Shown piece by piece: positions 14,867 to 20,743 of a stretch of DNA of 20,743 bases; the stretch's first letter is position 1; each line of letters starts with the position of its first letter. The notes under the pieces are model-generated. The model was not told the origin of the DNA. It did not search any database and saw only the letters and a list, made by a program, of their open reading frames with translations. The stretch is taken from assembly GCA_027317105.1 (NCBI GenBank), contig DAHVFH010000206.1, forward strand, positions 1 through 20,743. Reading direction: 5' to 3'. The stretch comes from Cytophagales bacterium (GTDB lineage: Bacteria > Bacteroidota > Bacteroidia > Cytophagales > Cyclobacteriaceae). The translations under genes and the position numbers were made by a program.

Positions 14867-15295
14867 ATGAACAACGGATTAACATTAACGACTTCGATTT
14901 CAATCAACGCATCTAAATCCAAAGTTTGGAAGGCGCTTACCGATCCGGAACAAATCAAAAAATATCTTTTCGGAACGGAAACTAAATCCGATTGGAAAGT
15001 CGGCAGCCCAATTACTTTTAGTGGAGAATGGGAAGGCAAACCCTATCAAGATAAAGGCACCATTCTGGAAATAGAAAAAGAAAAAATTCTGAAGTACAGT
15101 TATTGGAGTTCGTTTTCCGGAACAGAAGATACATCTGAAAATTACGCGAACGTTACTTATTCTATTGAAGAGAAAAATGGAAAAACCATTTTCACGCTCA
15201 CTCAAGACAGCATTAAATCTAAAGAAGCGCTCGATCATTCAGAACAAAACTGGAAGATGGTGATGAAGTCGCTAAAGGAACTTTTGGAGAAGTAA
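14867..15295 (+). CDS. AHSA1/SRPBCC-family protein
   Basis: A 142-residue START-like (SRPBCC) protein of the Aha1 C-terminal-like group. The pattern is classical: SISINASKSKVWKALTDPEQIKKYLFG, WKVGSPITFSGEWEGKPYQDKGTILEIEKEKILKYSYW, YANVTYSIEEKNGKTIFTLTQD and the C-terminal helix WKMVMKSLKELLEK. These proteins form a deep hydrophobic pocket and are often found beside small transcriptional regulators; the ligand is unknown. The start ATG at 14867 opens after a 102-bp gap from the 71-residue gene. No palindrome like those at 13968 and 14022 is seen here, so expression may be shared with the upstream cluster or independent. Confidence 0.88.
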   Translation: MNNGLTLTTSISINASKSKVWKALTDPEQIKKYLFGTETKSDWKVGSPITFSGEWEGKPYQDKGTILEIEKEKILKYSYWSSFSGTEDTSENYANVTYSIEEKNGKTIFTLTQDSIKSKEALDHSEQNWKMVMKSLKELLEK

Positions 15296-15340
15296 TCTCC
15301 CATTTGTCTAAATAATTTGCACCAAAATTCGAAGTTATGG

Positions 15341-15384
15341 GTAAAAATAAAAATCCACTCATCGTTACGAGGAACGAGGAGTGG
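15341..15384 (-). terminator. Rho-independent terminator of the BlaI/M56 operon
   Basis: On the minus strand a stem CCACTC..GAGTGG with an inner TCGTT/AACGA pairing (plus-strand 15355-15384, one mismatch, 6-nt loop) is followed by ATTTTTATTTTTAC. It lies 27 bp after the M56/TonB stop codon. A hairpin with a T-rich tail right after the operon is a good intrinsic terminator. On the plus strand it is followed by A-rich sequence, so it acts in the minus direction. Confidence 0.8.
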
Positions 15385-15410
15385 AAAAATATTAAACCGA
15401 TCAGTTGAAT

Positions 15411-16625
15411 TTAGATTTTAAAGATGACAGGCAAAACCATTTTCGTCCTCACGGATTTACCGCCTATCTCACCAGGATTCCATTTTGGCATTTGCCTTAA
15501 AACATGCTGTACGGATTCATCGCATCCATGGCCAATACCTTTGAGAATTTTAATATTGCTTAAGCTTCCGTCCAATTGTACCACAAATTGAGCATACACC
15601 TTTCCTTCAATTTTTGCCTCTTTTGCTTCCTTGGGGTAAACCAAATTCTTTCCTATAAAATTATATAACTCATTGTACTGAGGGCCAGTGCCAAAGGTGG
15701 GCATCTCATCCACCTGATCGAATACCTCATCAGTCTTCTGATCCTTTTTTCCTTGGGCGATGGCAATATTATTGCCGACAACCCAAAAACAAAAGGCGAG
15801 TGCAACACCAACAACCGAAATAGCTTTCCATTTACCGATCTTCGTTTTCATCGTTTTCATCATTTTAATTCGTTTTAATGTTAAAGAATTTGTAAAGTGA
15901 TTGGCGAGTTGATAGCCGGAAGAACGTAATGCTGCTTTCGCTAGTAAGCTGCAATACACTTCCACTTCATTTTCTGCCACCGAGCGCGCATCGGCTTCAA
16001 ATTCATGAAGTTGGATCAAAGCGTTCCGGTAAGCTTTTAGAAGGGGGTTAAACCAGAAGACAACGGCCAATAGTTTAACAAACAAAATGTCGACCGAATG
16101 ATAATGCTCAACGTGTACTTGTTCATGAAGGATAATCTGTCTCTTCTCTTTTTCACTCATACCGACCGATTGACCGATGAAGATGAATTTAAAAAAAGAA
16201 AATATTTCCGCACTGTCCGGAAGTTCGATCAGACAAAAGTTCCGCTGATTTTCTCTTAGGTTCCCATAAATTGAACGTACGATTTTAGCAAATTGAAAAA
16301 TTAACGTAGTAAGAGCAATCAACGCCCCGATTGCATAGATCGTAAAAATCCAAACCGACAAGGTAAACGCACTTCCGTTACCAGTCTGCTGACTGGTAAC
16401 CTGAATTTCAGGAAGCGTAAAGGTGTTGAGCACAGTATTAACAGCAGGAGAAGAGAATGTATTGAGGTGTAACAATGGGGCAAGCAATGAAACCAGAAGC
16501 GCCAGCAAAAGATAGCCCCGCTTGAAACTAAAGTCGGTCTCTTTTTCTACAAATAACTTGTACACCAGCATAAAAAAGCAAATGCCAAGATTCGCTTCAA
16601 TCATGTAATTCACGTAGGTATTCAT
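15411..16625 (-). CDS. M56-family (BlaR1-like) membrane peptidase with C-terminal TonB domain
   Basis: A 404-residue inner-membrane protein. Four hydrophobic helices (about 5-25, 38-54, 88-112 and 178-195) frame a peptidase M56 domain with zinc motif HEQVH (167-171) and the third ligand region HEFEAD (207-212). A further helix (about 268-290) leads to a C-terminal TonB-type domain (about 320-404: YPKEAKEAKIEGKVYAQFVV through KMVLPVIFKI). In BlaR1/MecR1 systems the peptidase cleaves the BlaI repressor after a signal; here the beta-lactam sensor is replaced by a TonB-like domain, a common Bacteroidota form. Its ATG overlaps the BlaI gene's stop (ATGA), so the pair is translated together. The inducing signal is not known. 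Confidence 0.9.
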   Translation of the reverse strand: MNTYVNYMIEANLGICFFMLVYKLFVEKETDFSFKRGYLLLALLVSLLAPLLHLNTFSSPAVNTVLNTFTLPEIQVTSQQTGNGSAFTLSVWIFTIYAIGALIALTTLIFQFAKIVRSIYGNLRENQRNFCLIELPDSAEIFSFFKFIFIGQSVGMSEKEKRQIILHEQVHVEHYHSVDILFVKLLAVVFWFNPLLKAYRNALIQLHEFEADARSVAENEVEVYCSLLAKAALRSSGYQLANHFTNSLTLKRIKMMKTMKTKIGKWKAISVVGVALAFCFWVVGNNIAIAQGKKDQKTDEVFDQVDEMPTFGTGPQYNELYNFIGKNLVYPKEAKEAKIEGKVYAQFVVQLDGSLSNIKILKGIGHGCDESVQHVLRQMPKWNPGEIGGKSVRTKMVLPVIFKI

Positions 16626-16993
16626 TGTTTTTCTTTTTTAATATCCTTTAGATGCTTCACTAGTTCATCAATCTCATTAACGCTTAATTTATTTTCATTC
16701 GCAAAAAAAGAAACGAGGTTATGAAGCGACCCATCGAAATGCCCTTTCATCATATTGTTGAGATAAAACCGGGTGTATTTTTCCTTTGCCACAAGCGGGA
16801 AATATTCGTGTGTTTTTCCATACGCTTTGTGATCTACAAACCCTTTCGTTTCTAATATCCGCACGATTGTGCTTATGGTATTGTAGGCAGGTTTTGGTGC
16901 AGGCAGTTGCTCGATGATATCGTTCACTACGGCTTTTTTTAGCCGCCATAAAATCTGCATGACCTGGTCTTCCGCTTTGGTTAATTCTTTCAT
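16622..16993 (-). CDS. BlaI/MecI/CopY-family transcriptional repressor
   Basis: A 123-residue winged-helix repressor of the BlaI type. The first ~70 residues carry the DNA-binding domain: LTKAEDQVMQILWRLKKAVVNDIIEQL, then PAYNTISTIVRILETKGFVDH, with the wing KTHEYFPLV. The rest (FYLNNMMKGHFDGSLHNLVSFF to the Lys-rich tail) forms the dimerisation and cleavage-sensitive part. Its stop codon overlaps the M56 peptidase's start by 4 bp, the usual repressor-protease pair. An AACTAA-N4-TTAGTT palindrome lies over the promoter in front of it, which would permit autorepression. Typical targets in Bacteroidota are not limited to beta-lactamases. Confidence 0.92.
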   Translation of the reverse strand: MKELTKAEDQVMQILWRLKKAVVNDIIEQLPAPKPAYNTISTIVRILETKGFVDHKAYGKTHEYFPLVAKEKYTRFYLNNMMKGHFDGSLHNLVSFFANENKLSVNEIDELVKHLKDIKKEKQ

Positions 16994-17010
16994 AACTATT
17001 TATTACGTTG

Positions 17011-17041
17011 TAAAACTAAGTTTTTAGTTATTAAAATCAAA
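17011..17041 (-). promoter_or_regulatory. blaI-type promoter with overlapping operator palindrome
   Basis: On the minus strand TTTG (17041-17038), 19 nt, then TAGTTTTA (17018-17011) resembles the Bacteroidota promoter (TAnnTTTG, last base A). A perfect palindrome AACTAA-GTTT-TTAGTT (17014-17029) overlaps the -7 box and part of the spacer. A palindrome at that place suits self-repression by the BlaI-type protein encoded just downstream. Confidence 0.6.
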
Positions 17042-17151
17042 TTTTCGTTACTATTTGTTTTGTCGTAATGCAAGATTTCTGTCTTTTTTAGTACTTGATG
17101 CAAATTTCTGTTCTATTCTTCTTATTTTTCCTTTCTAAACATAATTAAGCC

Positions 17152-18876
17152 TTGAGATCTGCGGTGCTCATTATAATGTCTATTGCCTACCTAAATTCCT
17201 TTGGCCAATCAAAATTGGACAGCCTGGAGGGGTTAATTCGGACTGAAAAAAACCCAAGAAAGAAGGTAGCCCTCCTCAACGCGAAGACTTTTCTGAGTAT
17301 AGAAACTGACCTCGAAAAAGCCAACCTAGCCAGTCAGCGCGCACTGGAAGAAGCGCATCGTATTGGCGATGAGGATGGTGAAGGATGGGCTTTCGCCTAT
17401 CGCGGAATCTATTTCTTGCTAAGCGGAATTTTAACAGAGGCACAAACAGAATTTGAACTCGGTCTTTCCATTGCGAAGAAACAACACGACTTTAAACTTC
17501 AGGCCTACTGTCTTGTGCAAGAAGGAAATGTAATGCGCGATAAAGGTGAATTTGATTCAGCCAAAGTATTTTACAATAGTGCCAAATCGCTATGCCAGGA
17601 AAACAAAGAGCACTATTACCGCTCCGTTGCCCATGTGAATATGGCACGCTACTATCTCATCGTGCATCAACCTGATTCTGCCTTGCGCGAACTGAAAGCG
17701 GCTTTACAGATAAGAGAACAATTAAAAGATGCTGTGCTAATTGCCGATGTATGGATGCTTTTTGGCAACTGCTACCGCGATAAAAACGACTATAATACCG
17801 CCAAGGAATATTATCAGAAAACCTTGCCGATGACGAGGCGCGACCCATCTCTCGAAGCCGACTATAAGTTAAATATGGGTGAACTATTTTTTCATGAGGG
17901 TGATTTCATTGGCGCGCTTAATAATTGGAACCAAGTATTGGTTCGTTATCGGAAGTTTCAATACAAATATGCGCTAGCTAACTTGTTGCTGCGCATGGGT
18001 TCCGTCTTTGATCAACAGGGCTACTTTGAACTTGCCACAGACTATCTTACCAACGCTTTAAAAATTTCAGAAAAAGCTTCATACCAATATTTGGTGGGCC
18101 AAATTATTTATGAACAAGCTTGGGTTTCATATCGCTCAAAAAATTATGAACAGGCGCTGGCCGATCGGCAGAAAGCAGAAGACGTGTTTAGGAAAGCGAA
18201 ATCAGAAGCAGAAATAGCGGGGAGTTGGGATTTAAGAGGACTGATAGAGAAAAGGAAAAAGAATTACGATACAGCCCTCTATTATCATTTAAAAAGTTTT
18301 AATGAACGGAAACGCTTAGGCAATATAGTGGACATCGATGCCAGTCTTTTTAATATCGGTGAATTCTACCTGAACACAGAAAAATTTATCAAGGCGTTGC
18401 CCTACTATTTTAAGAGCTTAAAAATGGATGAAGCCTTGGGCGATAATTATGGACGAAGCCTAAATTATAATCGGATTGGGAAAATTTATACACAGCTCGC
18501 GCAATATGATTCCGCTAAAATCTATTTAGATAGATCCATGAAGTTTGCCATTCCAACGTCAGCCAAAGAAATATTCAGAAATAATTATCTTGATTTGGCA
18601 ACGTTATTCGAAAAGAAAGGCCAATATGTGGAAGCCAATCGGTATTACAAAAAATACACGCAATTCACGGACAGCATCTTCAATAAAGAAACGGCAGAAA
18701 GCCTGTCTGCCTATCGCACACTCTATGACGTAGAGCGAAACGAGCACCAAATTGAACTGCTCAATAAAGATAATAAACTAAAAGGCACTCGTTCAAAAAC
18801 AAAAGACCATTCTCTATTCGGCCATAGCAGGATCCTTCATTCTTTTCGTTTTAGCGATCTCTTATTATCGGTTTAA
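17152..18876 (+). CDS. N-terminal fragment: exported tetratricopeptide-repeat sensor part
   Basis: This 574-residue frame opens with TTG (MRSAVLIIMSIAYLNSFGQ), a signal peptide; the ATG eight codons later (17176) would lose the positive N-terminus, and an in-frame stop lies just upstream. Repeats of about 34-40 residues with TPR spacing follow, for example DKGEFDSAKVFYNSAKSL, DKNDYNTAKEYYQKTL, QGYFELATDYLTNALKI, KKNYDTALYYHLKSF and QYDSAKIYLDRSMKFA. The last true residues are in the helix IELLNKDNKL; the final ~30 residues (GTRSKTKDHSLFGHSRILHS onwards) are read in the wrong frame after the slip. It is the input half of the kinase whose other half starts at about 18782. Confidence 0.75.
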   Translation: MRSAVLIIMSIAYLNSFGQSKLDSLEGLIRTEKNPRKKVALLNAKTFLSIETDLEKANLASQRALEEAHRIGDEDGEGWAFAYRGIYFLLSGILTEAQTEFELGLSIAKKQHDFKLQAYCLVQEGNVMRDKGEFDSAKVFYNSAKSLCQENKEHYYRSVAHVNMARYYLIVHQPDSALRELKAALQIREQLKDAVLIADVWMLFGNCYRDKNDYNTAKEYYQKTLPMTRRDPSLEADYKLNMGELFFHEGDFIGALNNWNQVLVRYRKFQYKYALANLLLRMGSVFDQQGYFELATDYLTNALKISEKASYQYLVGQIIYEQAWVSYRSKNYEQALADRQKAEDVFRKAKSEAEIAGSWDLRGLIEKRKKNYDTALYYHLKSFNERKRLGNIVDIDASLFNIGEFYLNTEKFIKALPYYFKSLKMDEALGDNYGRSLNYNRIGKIYTQLAQYDSAKIYLDRSMKFAIPTSAKEIFRNNYLDLATLFEKKGQYVEANRYYKKYTQFTDSIFNKETAESLSAYRTLYDVERNEHQIELLNKDNKLKGTRSKTKDHSLFGHSRILHSFRFSDLLLSV

Positions 18877-19783
18877 TCGCAGGTTGAAGAAATTTAATTT
18901 TTCGTTGAATGAAAAAAATGAGGAAATCCAAGCACAATCAGAAGAACTCCAAGAAGCAAATCAATCGCTTTCCAAACTAAACCGGGAGATTGCAGAACAA
19001 AAGGAAGAAATTCAAACGCAGGCGGAAGAGTTGATCGAAAACAACAGAAAGATATCCGATGATAATGATTTGTTGGAAGAACGAATCGAAACCCGCACGT
19101 CTGAACTAAAGCAAGCCTACAAAGAATTAGACACCTTTTTCTATCGGTCCTCACACGATTTCAGAAGACCACTCACCACATTCATGGGCTTAGCCGAGGT
19201 GGGCCGCGTTTTGACAAAAGACAAAACCATTCTTGAATTATTTGAGAAAGTGAACGAAAATGCGCTCACGCTTGATAAGATGTTAAGAAAACTGCAATCC
19301 TTCAGTGATGCCGACATGCAGACCCTCATCTATAAAGAGGTCTCATTGCAAGAAATCGTGGAGATCGAATTAGACACATTAAGACAAGAAACGGATAAGA
19401 AGAAAATCAAAACGTACTTATCGGTAAAACTCGACCGTCCGTTTTATTCTTACGGAGGATTGATAAAAATAATCATCGAAAACCTGCTCGAAAATTCTAT
19501 TGCCTTTTGTACGCCCGATTCCCCGGCAATCCAAATTACTGCTTACGAAAAGGAGGAGGAGGTGGTCATCGAAGTGAAAGACAATGGTGCTGGAATTGAG
19601 CCCGAATATATTGATCGCGTATTTGAAATGTATTTCCGGGCCAATGAACGATCGAAAGGAAATGGGCTTGGCCTATATATCGTAAAGAAAATCGTGGAAA
19701 AGCTTCGGGGGCGAGTAGTGCTACAAAGCATTGCGAAAAAAGGGACAACGGTAAGCATATTTCTGCCTCATCGTTTGGATTGA
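18782..19783 (+). CDS. C-terminal fragment: transmembrane helix, coiled coil and histidine kinase
   Basis: This frame is open from 18782 to the stop at 19783. It starts KALVQKQKTILYSAIAG and passes a hydrophobic helix (SAIAGSFILFVLAISYY, about 18818-18868), a long coiled coil rich in Glu/Gln (NEEIQAQSEELQEANQSL and on), then the kinase core. The phospho-acceptor is the His in YRSSHDFRRPLTT (codon 19154-19156). The ATP-binding N box is IIIENLLENSIAFC, G1 is VKDNGAGI, and G2 is NGLGLYIVKKIVE. The first start codon in this frame is TTG at 18884, already past the membrane helix, so independent translation would give a soluble kinase; a fused product is more natural. Confidence 0.75.
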   Translation, partial: KALVQKQKTILYSAIAGSFILFVLAISYYRFNRRLKKFNFSLNEKNEEIQAQSEELQEANQSLSKLNREIAEQKEEIQTQAEELIENNRKISDDNDLLEERIETRTSELKQAYKELDTFFYRSSHDFRRPLTTFMGLAEVGRVLTKDKTILELFEKVNENALTLDKMLRKLQSFSDADMQTLIYKEVSLQEIVEIELDTLRQETDKKKIKTYLSVKLDRPFYSYGGLIKIIIENLLENSIAFCTPDSPAIQITAYEKEEEVVIEVKDNGAGIEPEYIDRVFEMYFRANERSKGNGLGLYIVKKIVEKLRGRVVLQSIAKKGTTVSIFLPHRLD

Positions 19784-19801
19784 TTTGAATAAAAGGCGAA
19801 G

Positions 19802-20293
19802 CTAACCATGGGATTTCCACCTAAAGGATTTATTATCTACCGCCCGCATGGTGCAAAGCACGCCCTCCAAATGATCGTACTCATGTTGCAATAGCTCTGA
19901 AAGGTCGTCCTTCAAATTCAATTCTTGTTTTTGCCAATTTTCATCCAGAAATCTTACCGTAAGGCTCCGGTGCCTACGCACTTTCACCAACAGATTGGGA
20001 AAACACATGCAGTCATCCCACACCTCAAACATTTCGTTACTTCGATTAGCTAATTCCGGATTAATGAAGACTGTCGGCTTGTCAATATTCATGTAAATGA
20101 TGCGTTTCATGATCCCCAACTGAGGCGCGGCAATCGCCCGGCCAAAATGATATTTCGCGCGGATGGCCTCCATAACATGATGCAGATCCGCGACCCAGCC
20201 CGGCACTAATGAAAGCTCATTCTCCAAAACTGGCTCAGAAACTTCATACAGTTGAGGATCGCCCAACAGTAATAAATCGTTCAGTCCTTTCAT
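19802..20293 (-). CDS. def: Peptide deformylase (divergent)
   Basis: Would remove the formyl group from the N-terminal methionine of new proteins, using a metal ion. The 163-residue chain has the third motif intact: LQHEYDHLEG (His137, Glu138, His141). The first is GRAIAAPQLG (Gln58), with Ala where the usual GxGxAAxQ has its second Gly. The second, normally EGCLS, is DDCMCFP; the metal-ligand Cys95 is kept but the Glu, Gly and Ser are changed. Length is close to the family norm (about 165-190). It may be a working divergent or second deformylase rather than the housekeeping one. The gene is convergent with the kinase, 18 bp apart. The start is the ATG at 20293, in a tandemly duplicated sequence. 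Confidence 0.85.
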   Translation of the reverse strand: MKGLNDLLLLGDPQLYEVSEPVLENELSLVPGWVADLHHVMEAIRAKYHFGRAIAAPQLGIMKRIIYMNIDKPTVFINPELANRSNEMFEVWDDCMCFPNLLVKVRRHRSLTVRFLDENWQKQELNLKDDLSELLQHEYDHLEGVLCTMRAVDNKSFRWKSHG

Positions 20294-20304
20294 AGTCCTT
20301 TCAT
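20283..20304 (-). repeat. Tandem 11-bp duplication of the deformylase start region
   Basis: On the minus strand ATGAAAGGACT occurs twice in direct succession (20304-20294 and 20293-20283). The second copy is the annotated start of the deformylase (MKGL). The first copy, out of frame, encodes ATG AAA GGA CTA TGA, a four-codon frame whose TGA overlaps the real ATG. It could be a leader minicistron coupled to the gene, or simply a recent duplication. Confidence 0.7.
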
Positions 20305-20652
20305 TTAAATCAACAATTCTGCCTGAAGGTATTGCAAAGTTGGGTTTTCCAAGTTAGTTTTTCCTAAAGAATTAGGCCCCAATAAAAGAGATCCCATCCC
20401 ATCCCCTACCTCTTAACATTTTTCAAATGAAATGTAATCTATAGTGAGAGGTGCGAAAAATGAATGAAAATTCGTTTTATAGGTTCATTTTTTATCTTAA
20501 AAATATATTTTTTACATATTTTTCTATTTTATAGGTTCAATTTTAATGATATTTCAATCGGATTCGTAACTTTTTTTAATATAAATGGTATTTTTTAACC
20601 CAGTGATTACAATATTTACATAATTATTTAATCGAAACCCTAAAATTAACCT
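20294..20652. other. AT-rich intergenic region
   Basis: No gene is apparent in these 359 bases between the divergent deformylase and the exported-protein gene at 20653. The right half is very AT-rich, with T-runs and the direct repeat described separately. A short hairpin CCTAA-N4-TTAGG lies at 20363-20376. No clear TAnnTTTG promoter box was recognised for the gene at 20653, though TAACTTTT at 20566-20573 is near the consensus. Confidence 0.5.
20475..20539. repeat. 13-bp direct repeat TTTTATAGGTTCA, two copies
   Basis: TTTTATAGGTTCA occurs at 20475-20487 and 20527-20539, an exact match, with starts 52 bp apart, about five helical turns. The copies lie about 165 and 115 bp upstream of the start codon at 20653. 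Paired direct repeats on one DNA face are what a cooperative regulator would bind, but no protein is assigned. Confidence 0.5.
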
Positions 20653-20743
20653 ATGAAAAAATCAGTCATCTACTTAGGCCTTTTACTAGCCATAAGTGTA
20701 CTGGCACTGTTCATTCCGGCTGTGCCAGGCCCCATAATTACAG
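20653..20743 (+). CDS. N-terminus of an exported or membrane protein (partial)
   Basis: An ATG at 20653 opens a frame to the window's end (30 codons). The start, MKKSVIYLGLLLAISVLALF, has two lysines and then a hydrophobic stretch, as in a signal peptide or membrane anchor, followed by IPAVPGPIIT. No lipobox cysteine is seen. The family cannot be told from this piece. It sits downstream of the direct repeat at 20475-20539. Confidence 0.6.
   Translation, partial: MKKSVIYLGLLLAISVLALFIPAVPGPIIT

Larger units (their letters stand above)
17152..19783 (+). pseudogene. TPR sensor histidine kinase interrupted by a 1-bp frameshift
   Basis: Taken as one gene this would be an 876-residue sensor kinase: signal peptide, TPR-rich extracytoplasmic region, one transmembrane helix, coiled coil, HisKA and HATPase. 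The reading frame is broken at the A-run 18780-18783. Before it, frame 1 runs with TPR protein sequence; after it, the frame starting at AAG 18782 runs on smoothly into the transmembrane helix. Removing one A gives NKLKALVQKQKTILYSAIAG, the normal junction of this family. Frame 1 itself ends 93 bases later at 18874-18876. The cause may be a mutation in the strain, a slip in sequencing or assembly, or programmed slippage. No response regulator gene is adjacent. Confidence 0.8.

Noticed and set aside
15337..15408. A 23-codon plus-strand frame (MGKNKNPLIVTRNEEW..) between the AHSA1 and M56 genes
   Set aside because: It coincides with the terminator stem-loop, which explains the sequence; no homologue is known to me and no start signal is evident.
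18884..19783. The kinase half as an independent gene starting at TTG 18884
   Set aside because: The same frame is open back to 18782 and encodes the transmembrane helix upstream of that TTG, so the start would cut a natural domain boundary; a frameshifted single gene fits better.

Overview
The window looks like chromosomal DNA from a member of the Bacteroidota, most likely the Cytophagia/Cytophagales group. The evidence is the moderate-to-low G+C, families typical of that phylum (PorT-type outer-membrane barrels, a BlaI plus M56/TonB pair, a TPR sensor kinase, a long-form urocanase, a WYL regulator with GyrI-like and AHSA1 genes), promoter-like boxes close to the Bacteroidota consensus (TTTG, about 20 nt, TAnnTTTG), and few clear Shine-Dalgarno sites. 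No rRNA, tRNA or CRISPR array was seen.

Left edge (1-1611): a minus-strand tyrosine recombinase of the IntI/XerCD type. Downstream of it is about 430 bp of largely non-coding DNA with related inverted repeats: GGCTACAAC/GTTGTAGCC ends and GTGTTTATT..GCTTGGGC arms. This looks like the end of a cassette-type or repeat-type mobile array that continues beyond base 1, and it is the least explained part of the window.

1713-9595: an APC-family amino-acid permease on the plus strand, followed by a long minus-strand run. Transcription in that run goes patatin-like phospholipase, urocanate hydratase (hutU) and PlsC-like acyltransferase, with starts and stops overlapping or touching. Three tandem paralogous outer-membrane beta-barrel genes follow, each with its own promoter-like boxes, and then a GNAT acetyltransferase.

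9596-12824: a heptamer repeat and hairpin, an MBL-fold hydrolase, a 7TM-DISM membrane receptor that ends without an output domain, and accA (acetyl-CoA carboxylase alpha), all on the minus strand. accA and the receptor gene are 7 nt apart.

12985-15295: a plus-strand cluster with a YafY-type WYL regulator, two identical-spacing palindromes TGACA-N6-TGTCA, a GyrI-like ligand-binding protein, a 71-residue protein, and an AHSA1/SRPBCC protein. It reads as a small regulon with an operator between regulator and targets.

15341-16993: a BlaI-family repressor and an M56 peptidase with a C-terminal TonB domain, on the minus strand. They overlap by 4 bp, have a palindrome over the promoter and end in a good intrinsic terminator.

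17152-19783: a plus-strand TPR sensor histidine kinase that is split by a single-base frameshift just before its transmembrane helix. A convergent, divergent-motif peptide deformylase gene follows, whose start region is tandemly duplicated. The right edge is an AT-rich spacer with a 13-bp direct repeat and the first 30 codons of an exported protein.
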